This document shows, piece by piece, positions 56,946 to 64,000 of a stretch of DNA of 64,000 nucleotides. Location: NCBI GenBank assembly GCA_026184295.1, contig JAHCJK010000009.1, forward strand, positions 1-64,000, read 5' to 3'. Source of the stretch: Planctomycetota bacterium. Its GTDB lineage: Bacteria > Planctomycetota > SZUA-567 > H5-PLA8. The notes beneath the pieces are model-generated. The model was not told the origin of the DNA. It was given only the letters and a program-made list of their open reading frames with translations, and made no database searches. A program made the position numbers and the translations under genes. How positions within the stretch are numbered: position 1 is the stretch's first letter; every line of letters begins with the position of its first letter.

Positions 56946-58229
56946 TTATTGTGCCGGCTGATAGGCGTTCCGGATCTGCTGCAACTGGTCCAGGAATTCC
57001 GCGTTGCGACGAGCCTCGGCCTCAATCAACTGGCGGAGCCGAGCCTCGTCCGGCGTCTGCGGCGGATACGACCATTGGATCCGACCACCGCTGTAGGCAC
57101 TCCGAATATTGCGCAACTGTTCCGCGAATGCGCGGTTGCGCTGCGCTTCCTGTTGAACCATTTCCTGCAGTTCGGGATTCTGGCTCTGACCATTGAATAT
57201 GTCCTGACGCTCGAACTGAACTGGTTGTCCAGAACCCTTTGGCCCCCTCAGGCTGCTGATCCCAAAGGCGACCGCTAGGCATAGAGAGACGGCACCGCAG
57301 GCAAGTACTCCGATTCTCAACCCAAGCGAAGGTGTTGGTGCGTTATCGTGTCCGATCAGCAAGTTGGTAGCCTTACATTGCGATGCGAGCCAAAACGCCA
57401 TGACCGCGCTGGCAGCCGTGGTGAGGTAGAGAGACACGCCGGAATTTTGGATAGCCAATGGCACCGTGATCATCAAGACGAAGCTGACGCATACCGCCGT
57501 GGCAAGCCCCTCCGCGGGACCGGAACCTTGGCCCCTTTCCTTAAGGATTTCGTTGGTTTTATTGGTCAGGCCCAATACGGCCTTAAAAATGAGCGCTAGA
57601 TTCGCGAGTGGTATCCACGGAGCTGCCGCAGCGAGGGCCGGTTTGGTGGCTTGAGCTTTCCATGGCAGCGCAGCCCATGCCTTGTAAAGGAAGGTTGAAA
57701 CGCGAACCCAGAAGGCCAGTGCGCACACGACCATGATCAACATGAATACCAGAAGCCCGGTCGCGTTGCCGGCAGCCGCCGCTACAGCAGCGAGCATGAT
57801 AGATCCCATCAAAACAAACAGATTGATGATCGCACCATTGACGGAAAGCGGTGGGCGTGTCGGCACCGGGCGTTTTGGTGTCGGTTCTGCTGGCTTAGCC
57901 TCTTGAATCTCCGCGGTTCGAGGGACTGGGGGTGGCACGGCGTGCGGGGCCGACGCCGGCTCGGCTTCGAAGCGTAGAGCCTTCCGCGGGCGTGCCGCAG
58001 TAGGAACCGCAGCTTGGGGCAGCGGTGGCGGCGGAGTCGCGCTAGGTAGTGGCGGGGGACTGGAGAAGATTCCGGGCACTTGACCTGCCGGCGTCCACTC
58101 GGCCATGCCTTCCTTCCAAATAAGTGTGTTCCTTTTGACGGCACCTGTTTTGATCAGATCCTTCAAAGCCACTTCCGTAATGGGTCCAATTTGCTCGGTT
58201 CCATTGCTATAGAACCAATCCGATGTCAT
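56946..58229 (-). CDS. GYF_2-domain multi-pass membrane protein
   Basis: A 427-residue protein: an N-terminal GYF_2 domain (SDWFYSNGTEQIGPITEVAL, LIWKEGMAEWTPAG), a Pro-rich linker, then several membrane helices (GAIINLFVLMGSIMLAAVAAA and others up to about 330) and a soluble C terminus with two repeats of a QL(R/Q)NIRxAYxxG(R/A)-like unit. It lies 33 bp upstream of the shorter GYF_2 gene on the same strand, so the two are paralogous neighbours. GAGGAGG precedes the ATG. Role unknown. Confidence 0.75.
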   Translation of the reverse strand: MTSDWFYSNGTEQIGPITEVALKDLIKTGAVKRNTLIWKEGMAEWTPAGQVPGIFSSPPPLPSATPPPPLPQAAVPTAARPRKALRFEAEPASAPHAVPPPVPRTAEIQEAKPAEPTPKRPVPTRPPLSVNGAIINLFVLMGSIMLAAVAAAAGNATGLLVFMLIMVVCALAFWVRVSTFLYKAWAALPWKAQATKPALAAAAPWIPLANLALIFKAVLGLTNKTNEILKERGQGSGPAEGLATAVCVSFVLMITVPLAIQNSGVSLYLTTAASAVMAFWLASQCKATNLLIGHDNAPTPSLGLRIGVLACGAVSLCLAVAFGISSLRGPKGSGQPVQFERQDIFNGQSQNPELQEMVQQEAQRNRAFAEQLRNIRSAYSGGRIQWSYPPQTPDEARLRQLIEAEARRNAEFLDQLQQIRNAYQPAQ

Positions 58230-58253
58230 GGTCTCACCTCCTCATGATAATGG

Positions 58254-58517
58254 TCAGCGGTGATGCCGACGCCGTTGTGTATTTAGGTGGGGAGTCCTCG
58301 CATGTTCTTGAGTGGTTGATTCATCTGCAGGTCGGCGAATTTGGTTCTGAATGATTTCGAGAACTACTTCATCATCCTTCTGCAGTTGATCGGCCAGGAG
58401 CAGCTTTGCAATCGTGCTCAGCGGCAGACCGGCGTAGTGCGCGCCATGAAGCTCCTCCAGCTTGCGTTGGAGCCGAGGAGAGAGGCGAATATGAATGGTG
58501 CGACCAGGGTCGCCCAT
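58254..58517 (-). CDS. Ribbon-helix-helix-like small protein
   Basis: An 87-residue protein. The first 45 residues have the pattern of a ribbon-helix-helix: a strand RTIHIRLSPRLQ, a helix KLEELHGAHYAGL and a second helix (STIAKLLLADQLQ). It could be an antitoxin or an element regulator. GGAG lies seven bases before the ATG. The basic C terminus may touch DNA. No toxin gene is adjacent. Confidence 0.55.
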   Translation of the reverse strand: MGDPGRTIHIRLSPRLQRKLEELHGAHYAGLPLSTIAKLLLADQLQKDDEVVLEIIQNQIRRPADESTTQEHARTPHLNTQRRRHHR

Positions 58518-58778
58518 GGGGTAGCTCCATCGTGGTTTTGGGAAACATGTTTATCGCGAGATGGGGGATTGCGGCAGAGTGAGTGTTGTGCGTATTGTTC
58601 GGAAATTACATGTGCTATTATCGTGATAAATGTGACTCTTAGTGGCAGGCTTGACGTGGATCGTGATGGTTGATGCTCTTACCCAAGAATTGCTGGAAAG
58701 CGCTGTTCACCTACGACCGACTCTGGATGTGGCGTTGGCCACAATGGTGGTGGTAGCTAGCGGCACTGCATCCAGCAT

Positions 58779-59576
58779 TTACGGAATGGGGTTCGCGGAG
58801 AAATGCTCAATCAGTCTATATGCCCGCCGGCAGTATCCAGGAAACAGAATCAAATTGGCGCGCACTGCGTCCCTGTCTACAACTTTTCCAGTAGGATGCC
58901 CGGCTTCATTGCGGGCTGTCCGGATTAGATCGAAGATACGATCAAGCATTACGTGGAGATCATCTCCCAGATTGGAAGGAAGGCTCTTCACCATAGGCTC
59001 AAGGCGCTTCCAAAATGCGACATACTTGCGCTGAATCATCCAATGTGAGGAAATCTCCCTCTGAAACTGACCTTTCTTGGCCGGATCAGACAGCGCGGTT
59101 CCGAACTCGTCAATTAGCAACAACATGGCTTTCTCCGCCGCGCAGCCCAGCATCACGGCAGCCGCGAGTAGGTGATCAGAGCGAAGGGAGCCGATGGCCT
59201 CCTCTAAGTATCGAACAATGACGGAATCCAGATTTGGGATTTCAAGACGGAGCCTTCCAAGGTATCCACCAGGGTCGTAGGGTTCGTACTCCTTAGCCTC
59301 AATGACTTTCCTTCCAAACTCCGTTACGCGGTAGAAAGGCCAAGCCATGGCCCCAGTCCCGTTTGGCCTGTCACCCGAGACAATAATACGTTCCAGATAG
59401 AATTCGTGGAAGACTTGGCAAACGAGTTCCTGGTCCTCCAAATCCAAAGACAAACCGCGCTCACGGCAAAAGGCGCCAATTTCACCTGCGCCACCCATGA
59501 AGTTAATTTGCCCACGGTTACGCAGCCTCAAGTACTCCAAGAGCGCAGTTCTCAGTCGTCCATATTCCACAGTCAT
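58779..59576 (-). CDS. Winged-helix plus HEPN-like protein with RxxxxH motif
   Basis: A 265-residue protein; the ATG at 59576 follows GGAG. The N-terminal half resembles a small winged-helix domain (RLRTALLEYLRLRNRGQINF, then FYRVTEFGRKVIEAKEY). The C-terminal half is helical with LAAAVMLGCAAEKAMLLLID and TARNEAGHPTGKVVDRD, which contains the R-x4-H pattern of HEPN ribonucleases and of the DUF4145 group. HEPN proteins often serve in defence or abortive infection. The domain calls rest on short motifs. Confidence 0.55.
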   Translation of the reverse strand: MTVEYGRLRTALLEYLRLRNRGQINFMGGAGEIGAFCRERGLSLDLEDQELVCQVFHEFYLERIIVSGDRPNGTGAMAWPFYRVTEFGRKVIEAKEYEPYDPGGYLGRLRLEIPNLDSVIVRYLEEAIGSLRSDHLLAAAVMLGCAAEKAMLLLIDEFGTALSDPAKKGQFQREISSHWMIQRKYVAFWKRLEPMVKSLPSNLGDDLHVMLDRIFDLIRTARNEAGHPTGKVVDRDAVRANLILFPGYCRRAYRLIEHFSANPIP

Positions 59577-60344
59577 TTTGAAGTTCTCCTTCAACAAGCA
59601 CGCTTAGCGATTAGATGCGCATGATACTAATGGTTGATCACTGCCTTCTCTAATACCGGCAAACCTTCGCCGGGTCGCATAGCGCTTACCTAGCCAGCAG
59701 CTTGAGGCCGTCAGCTGCATTGAGGACTGCGCGCCTGCGTTCATTCGTTACGTTGAACGCGAGCTGATTTGGAACTGGGCAAAGCAGGCACGGACGCGCC
59801 CGATACAGCTCAAAGTAGAAATGCGTTGGAAACAACATAGCTCCATTATCGATGCGTGTGGTTTCGGTTCTAAACCAGCAATTAACCCGTGTGCCTGGCG
59901 ACGGGATTCACACGCATCTCCTTATCATGTTATGGGTTATGATCGTTTGAGTCGCGAGTCTTGACATAGTGAATTTTCAGAGATAGGTTGTGGGTTGCAG
60001 GGGCCACGTAGCCCACCAGTGCGTGGGCAGATTGCATGACTGAGGTTGCCGCCGTAAGGCTTGCGCCGAACTTGCAATCATACGTGAATACGGAAATCTG
60101 GGGCAGAGCCAAGGCTCATTCGTCCCATCCGAAAGCCCCAGCCGGGCCATGAAGTTGCAGCCCGAGTTCTCACTTTAGAAAGTGGGGGCTGTTGCCCTCA
60201 CGGTATAGCGTTGCGTCCCAACTGCGCCCGTGCATTCGGCGTTGCGGATGACGCAACACGCTCTGTGGCTTGTGGCCAAGAGAGCGATCTTGAACCCTGG
60301 CGTTCGGGATTGTGTCATTGGCCACCACAAAGGAGGAATGGGCT
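59577..60344. other. Gene-poor region with a candidate plus-strand promoter
   Basis: No reading frame looks convincingly coding. A good promoter candidate is TTGACA (59961-59966), a 17-base spacer and TAGGTT (59984-59989), which would feed the gene at 60345 through a leader of about 350 bases or make a small RNA. A minus-strand reading near 59930-60112 is not convincing. Confidence 0.35.
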
Positions 60345-60932
60345 GTGTCGAAAAACAAACGCAATCAAGAAGAGAAAAATGGTCACGGAAAAATGTACAG
60401 GCTCGGAGAGTTGACGAATGGCAAAGCCCATGCGTTGAAGATGCTGTGCATGGGGACCTTGGCCATTGCCAATGAGGGATTGAAGTGGATGGGATTCAGG
60501 GTCGTGGACATGGTTTGCGGTCATGTTCATGGTTTAAGGAACGGGATGGACTTGAGTCCTCTTCTGTTCGTCCTCGAAATTACGAAAGCGCAGCGCGTGA
60601 TTCTTCACGTTGTAAATTGCAGCGAGAGGAAGATTGCCATTTGTGCCAGCAGTTTGAGCGTGAATACCATTGCCCTCCAATACTTCGATCCTAGGCGCAA
60701 GATTGCAGTCCATGATGTTCAGCTAAATCTATCAGGGCAGTCAGCGGTGTTGAAGAAGTTCAGAAATCTGGAGCAGTTCGATCATCTTGAATTTGAAGCG
60801 ACCCGTTTCTTGAATGCGGGCCACCTACGGGAAGGCGCCATGGTAGTTCGGGTGCAATTTACCATGGATGGCAAGACGGAAAGGGAAGTGGCATCGGTCT
60901 CGTGTCCTAATTTGGAGAGTGTGGCGCCTTAA
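60345..60932 (+). CDS. Hypothetical protein
   Basis: A 195-residue soluble protein. The start is a GTG at 60345 with AGGAGG eight bases upstream (60331-60336). A helical N-terminal part (HALKMLCMGTLAIANEGLKW) leads to a beta-rich part (LLFVLEITKAQRVILHVVNC; MVVRVQFTMDGKTEREVASV). No family recognised. A strong hairpin terminator starts at its stop codon. Confidence 0.55.
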   Translation: MSKNKRNQEEKNGHGKMYRLGELTNGKAHALKMLCMGTLAIANEGLKWMGFRVVDMVCGHVHGLRNGMDLSPLLFVLEITKAQRVILHVVNCSERKIAICASSLSVNTIALQYFDPRRKIAVHDVQLNLSGQSAVLKKFRNLEQFDHLEFEATRFLNAGHLREGAMVVRVQFTMDGKTEREVASVSCPNLESVAP

Positions 60933-60978
60933 GTATTCGGTGGGCCGGGCCAGCTTCATGGCCCGGCCCACATACTTA
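60930..60978 (+). terminator. Long hairpin terminator
   Basis: Perfect 13-bp stem GTGGGCCGGGCCA / TGGCCCGGCCCAC with loop GCTTCA, extended after a three-base bulge by TAAGTAT / ATACTTA. It begins at the stop codon of the preceding gene. There is no T tract. Confidence 0.65.
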
Positions 60979-61350
60979 CCTGGAGCAAAACGGGCTTTTA
61001 CCAATGGGGTTACGAGAATGCTTCGGAATTGCATTGACAAACTTCTAGTTCGTCGGGTAGAGGTTCCTTGTAGTTTTGGTCGTTCTAAACGACCGCCTGC
61101 CGTGCGAGTTGTTCAAGCGCACCGGCAACATGCCGCAGGTAGTTACCAACTCCTGCGTGCTATGACGACGCCGACGGCGCAACGCCGGATTGAGGGCTTT
61201 CCCTCCGTCGTTAACAGAAGTGCTCCCAAACAATTTGTTCGATGTGATGCTCTGTCCCGCGTTTGCACGCGCATAGAGCTACGCTTGCATGGGTTGTCCA
61301 TGCGGTCGATCCCATTCGAAAAGGCCAACTAGGCCAGAAAGGGCATTCCA
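60979..61350. other. Intergenic region without a gene
   Basis: About 370 bases of lower GC with no frame that looks coding. It probably carries the promoter of the gene at 61351, but I could not identify it. Confidence 0.35.
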
Positions 61351-61719
61351 ATGCAGGACATCATCACCCGTTTGCGCGCATCGAAACAGGAAAACGACAT
61401 GAAGAAGCGCGAAGGATCCCGCCAGGACGGGCGCGTGTGGGCGGAACAGGATGCGGAGCACGCTGAGTTGGAGGCGCTTGCCGCAGCATTTTCCGATCCG
61501 GAGAACCGCTTCGAGGACAACGACCACACCGCGTACTCGGCGGGCGAGCGCTTCTTCTTCGCGATCTGCCCCGACCAGGATGGGGATCGCGAGGCCGCGA
61601 ATTGCTTCTGGGAAAGCCAGATCCCCGACGCCCAGCACCTGGCGGACAATGCGGCATGGGTGAACGGCTTCATCGACGGTGCGCTGGAAGTGTGGGAGGA
61701 GGTGAAGGATCTCGTCTAG
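61351..61719 (+). CDS. Small acidic hypothetical protein
   Basis: A 122-residue acidic protein with a helical start (MQDIITRLRASKQENDMKK), a central FFFAICPDQDGDREAANCFW and a helical end (GFIDGALEVWEEVKDL). No known motif. It is followed by 151 bases of leader before the MCM-like helicase gene. Confidence 0.5.
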   Translation: MQDIITRLRASKQENDMKKREGSRQDGRVWAEQDAEHAELEALAAAFSDPENRFEDNDHTAYSAGERFFFAICPDQDGDREAANCFWESQIPDAQHLADNAAWVNGFIDGALEVWEEVKDLV

Positions 61720-61821
61720 CTAGGCAAGGTAGTCGTCTAAATCTGTTCTTTGACAACTGAAGACCTGGCTCTGGTGACAGTCGAAATACTGTCCGATGCG
61801 TCGGGCGTAGTTGTAGTTGAA

Positions 61822-61845
61822 CGGAATCGCTGCGTAGCGATTCCG
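61822..61845 (+). promoter_or_regulatory. Hairpin in the leader of the MCM-like gene
   Basis: Perfect 10-bp stem CGGAATCGCT / AGCGATTCCG with loop GCGT, about 25 bases before the start codon. With no T tract, it may be an operator or an RNA control element rather than a terminator. Confidence 0.45.
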
Positions 61846-61870
61846 CACGATAGCTTATTCATAAGGAGAA

Positions 61871-63790
61871 ATGAGAGCACAAATGCTATCGAAAGCCGAA
61901 GTCCTTGCGCGCCTTCGCGACCTCGCCCACTGGCAGGAAGACGCCAGACGGGAGATGTCGAGGAAAGGCGCTTCCGCAGATGATCTGGCTCGGCACGCAG
62001 ATCTCTGCGAGAGGGTGAGAGCGCGGGCTATGCTGCTGCTCTCGGGTGGCGAGGCGGAAATTGTTTCGACGCGGGTCGAGACCGCTAAGTCCACCGAAAA
62101 CTTGGCGCGGGTTGTTCGGTTCCGTGGGTATTTCAAGACGTACTCCGGAACCAAAATCCGCCCCAGAGACGAACACGAGGGGCGGGATCTGCTGAGCCTC
62201 CTCGACGTGCCCATCGATTCCACGGACGATCCGGCCGAGGCGTATGAGTCGTTCGGAGCGTTCGTGTTTGGTGAGGCCGACTCCGAGCGGCACACTATCG
62301 AGACGATCCCGACCAGCGATCCGGACATGCTGCGACGTTTCCAGCGGTCGGAGGCAACGGTCGTCTATGCGGTGACCGGTATCCCGCTGCCGTCGCTGCT
62401 CGATAATGAGTACCGTCTGTTTTTGCTGGACCTGAAGCGCATCGACACCGCGCTGGACTTGGTGGAGCCGATCCCGGGTGAACTGGAGGACGCCCGGCAA
62501 CTCATCGAGGTGCAGCGCGAACAGTCGGTGCTCCCGGCCCTGGTCAACATGGTGTGCGTAGCGCTGGGCATCATCGATACTGGCGATCCACAGTATCGCG
62601 AGGCGCTAGAGGTCGCCGTCCTGCAGGGCGCCAGCCACGGCAGGATAAACGGCGAGAGCGGACGTATCCATACGCTGCGGATCGGACCGCCGGGCTGCGG
62701 CAAGGGCCTGATCGCACGGGCCTTTCAGTTGTGCCAGCCCATCCATAAGCGCGTCGAGGCGCAGTGCGTGACCGAGGACGGGTTGTACGGAAACTCCGGT
62801 TACAGCGGTGGCAAGCGTGTCGTGCGGGCAGGATTGATTCCTGCCGCGAATCTCGGCGGGTTCTACGTCGAGGATGTTCATCAGGCGAACCATGTGAAAA
62901 ATAATCGCCTGATGATCACGTTTGGAAGCACCATGGAACTTGGGCGGTGTGACGCGGCCAACGCGAGTCGCACCTCTTACGAGGCGCTCGTGGCGTTCAA
63001 CGTTGATGCCAATCGGCGTAGCGATGTCGAGGGGCATCGGCACCGGAACGGAAAGTTGAAGGGGCTGGAGCGGATCTCGGCGGACACGGGTGTTCCCAAA
63101 AACATCCTGACGCGGTTCGACTCCATCATCGAGTTCCATCGCGATTCGAAACAGCAGTTGGAACTCTCCCTCAGGCTGGCTCGACGGCCGGAAACGCAGG
63201 CCGATTCCAAACAGGGTCAGGAACCGGGCAGGTTGGTGCGCGTGGTTCTGGCATACCTGCGCTCGACGGTCCCCAACGTCGAGATCGGGCCGGATGCGGC
63301 GCAGTACCTGGAGGCGCGGTACCGCAGTATCGTCAATGCCCGCGCATCCGTGATGCAGGAACATCCGGACTACGCGGATTTTCTGGCGAGGGGCAGCAAG
63401 TCTTACAAAAAACTCGCCATGGCCCACGCCCGGCTCTGCAATCGGGACTACGTGACCCCGGCCGACATCGATGCGGTATTCGTCCATGTCGCCAGGAAAT
63501 TCGAGACGCTCTTGACCTGGCTGGTCGGGGATCTCGATGACGAACTGGATCAGAACGCGAGGAAGAAGGCGCGGATGCAGCTCATCCGCAGCAGCTTCGC
63601 CGGGGAACGGGTCACCCTTGGGGAGCTACACCGCCTGATCCCTGGTGCCTCCGACAAGAGCATCAAACGCTATATGGAGGAGGTCTGTGGCGGAGCCCGG
63701 AACCCGGACGGTTCCTGGACGGTTCCGGAGTACGAAAACCTGCCGCAATTGCCGGGCATCTGCCCGGATAGCGACGGCAATCCGCAGTAG
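61871..63790 (+). CDS. MCM-like AAA+ replicative helicase
   Basis: A 639-residue protein resembling archaeal and eukaryotic MCM helicases. The AAA+ core has Walker A GPPGCGKG (272-279), a Walker B-like GGFYVEDVHQAN (329-340, with Glu-Asp), an extended block after it (AFNVDANRRSD), and the MCM-like VPKNILTRFDSIIEF (408-422) with Arg415 in the arginine-finger position. The C-terminal part has YVTPADIDAVFVHVAR and a winged-helix-like end (VTLGELHRLIPGASDKSIKR). The N-terminal domain is divergent. It probably unwinds DNA for the element's replication. The start is 61871 or 61883. Confidence 0.7.
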   Translation: MRAQMLSKAEVLARLRDLAHWQEDARREMSRKGASADDLARHADLCERVRARAMLLLSGGEAEIVSTRVETAKSTENLARVVRFRGYFKTYSGTKIRPRDEHEGRDLLSLLDVPIDSTDDPAEAYESFGAFVFGEADSERHTIETIPTSDPDMLRRFQRSEATVVYAVTGIPLPSLLDNEYRLFLLDLKRIDTALDLVEPIPGELEDARQLIEVQREQSVLPALVNMVCVALGIIDTGDPQYREALEVAVLQGASHGRINGESGRIHTLRIGPPGCGKGLIARAFQLCQPIHKRVEAQCVTEDGLYGNSGYSGGKRVVRAGLIPAANLGGFYVEDVHQANHVKNNRLMITFGSTMELGRCDAANASRTSYEALVAFNVDANRRSDVEGHRHRNGKLKGLERISADTGVPKNILTRFDSIIEFHRDSKQQLELSLRLARRPETQADSKQGQEPGRLVRVVLAYLRSTVPNVEIGPDAAQYLEARYRSIVNARASVMQEHPDYADFLARGSKSYKKLAMAHARLCNRDYVTPADIDAVFVHVARKFETLLTWLVGDLDDELDQNARKKARMQLIRSSFAGERVTLGELHRLIPGASDKSIKRYMEEVCGGARNPDGSWTVPEYENLPQLPGICPDSDGNPQ

Positions 63791-63796
63791 AGGAGG

Positions 63797-63948
63797 TGGT
63801 GGACAAGAGGCTGGACAACCATGTGGTCAGCCGGGTGGACACCGGGCTCGACAACAGGTCGGACATGCCGGACTCAGCCGAAGGGCGTGGGGCTGTGTAA
63901 TGGCTGTCCGGTCTGTTGTCCGCCTGGTTGTCCATCCAGATGTCCACC
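63797..63948. repeat. Phased GGACA boxes in two opposed blocks, candidate origin iterons
   Basis: Six 12-base units begin at 63801, 63813, 63825 (GGTCA), 63837, 63849 (CGACA) and 63861. After a gap of 39 bases, four reversed boxes (TGTCC) begin at 63905, 63917, 63929 and 63941, again exactly 12 apart. The outer arms also pair: GTGGTGGACA and CTGGACAACC with GGTTGTCCAT and TGTCCACCAC. It lies directly after the MCM-like gene and before the next gene, as expected of an iteron origin or an operator array. Function is not proven. Confidence 0.55.
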
Positions 63949-63992
63949 ACATCCGATTCGTCCAGCCTACGTTAGAAAAGGAGACCCAAACG

Positions 63993-64000
63993 ATGGTCAA
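63993..64000 (+). CDS. Start of a gene cut by the window edge
   Basis: An ATG at 63993 with AAAAGGAGA nine bases upstream begins a reading that continues past the edge. The same frame is open back to an ATG at 63900, through the reversed GGACA boxes, but the ribosome binding site favours 63993. Only a few bases are visible. Confidence 0.45.

Larger units (their letters stand above)
41332..64000. mobile_element. Integrative element inserted at tRNA-Gly, right end outside the window
   Basis: The GC content and codon use drop from 41,332 onward, the integrase is the first gene and faces the tRNA, and the cargo is a typical mobile mix: DUF932 protein, ligase, nuclease, RT, MCM-like helicase, many small unknown genes. 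No relaxase, coupling protein or capsid gene is seen, so the transfer mode is unknown. A second copy of the tRNA 3' end was looked for in the rest of the window and not found, so attR is probably further right. Confidence 0.75.

Noticed and set aside
59930-60112. Small minus-strand gene (60 residues)
   Set aside because: It needs a TTG start without a ribosome binding site and has no support from neighbours.
63796-63900. Short gene VDKRLDNHVVSR... with a GTG start after AGGAG
   Set aside because: It is only 34 residues and is fully made of the 12-base boxes that continue in reverse beyond it; the boxes explain it better. Kept as a possible alternative reading.

Overview
The window has two parts. 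Positions 1 to about 41,330 look like a bacterial chromosome with very high GC. The rest, from 41,332 to the right edge, looks like an integrative element inserted at a tRNA-Gly gene, with visibly lower GC and different codon use. The host is most likely a planctomycete or a related environmental lineage. This rests on gene content (a MoxR/DUF58/BatA/VWA operon, large Gly-rich-loop Ser/Thr kinases with TPR and PDZ parts, DUF2961 and Gfo/Idh genes, GYF_2 proteins) and on the style of the intergenic repeats; no marker gene settles the taxonomy.

Chromosomal part, left to right: the start of an exported protein; a two-domain alpha/beta hydrolase; a voltage-gated-type channel with a TrkA (RCK) tail; a GH20-like glycosidase followed by MurQ (amino-sugar or peptidoglycan recycling); a nitrilase-family amidase; two GT4 glycosyltransferases and a Gfo/Idh/MocA oxidoreductase; pirin; a DUF2961/GH172 protein and a second Gfo/Idh oxidoreductase; a Y1 (IS200/REP-type) transposase between two pairs of inverted palindromic repeats; a five-gene operon on the minus strand (MoxR ATPase, DUF58, BatA-like VWA protein, second VWA protein, membrane protein); a LamG-like protein and a second alpha/beta hydrolase; an 811-residue exported protein; two tandem PilZ proteins; two Ser/Thr kinases; a xylulokinase; a hypothetical protein; and QueD. 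Many gaps between these genes hold iterated, self-complementary repeats of short units (CACGAA, CACAGAG, CCAACCAG, CTGTCCC).

The element begins at tRNA-Gly(GCC): a tyrosine integrase reads toward the tRNA, with a small HTH/excisionase-like gene behind it. Its cargo includes small unknown genes, a DUF932 protein, a PD-(D/E)XK-like protein, a WGR-ATP-dependent DNA ligase, a Cas4/RecB-like Fe-S nuclease, a reverse-transcriptase (RT) operon, two GYF_2 membrane proteins, a ribbon-helix-helix-like protein, a protein with a HEPN-like RxxxxH motif, and an MCM-like AAA+ helicase followed by a 12-bp-phased array of GGACA boxes in two opposed blocks. The other att site was not found and probably lies beyond the right edge.

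The strongest candidates for an undescribed system are two. The first is the RT operon (about 51,830-56,100): a leader that can form two competing stems, an HTH protein, a 227-residue helical protein, an RT with YGDN in place of YxDD, two long perfect hairpins over the RT 3' end with the RT stop codon in a hairpin loop, and a 511-residue partner. The second is the MCM-like helicase with the adjacent phased GGACA array, which together resemble a replication module; the same element also carries an ATP-dependent ligase.
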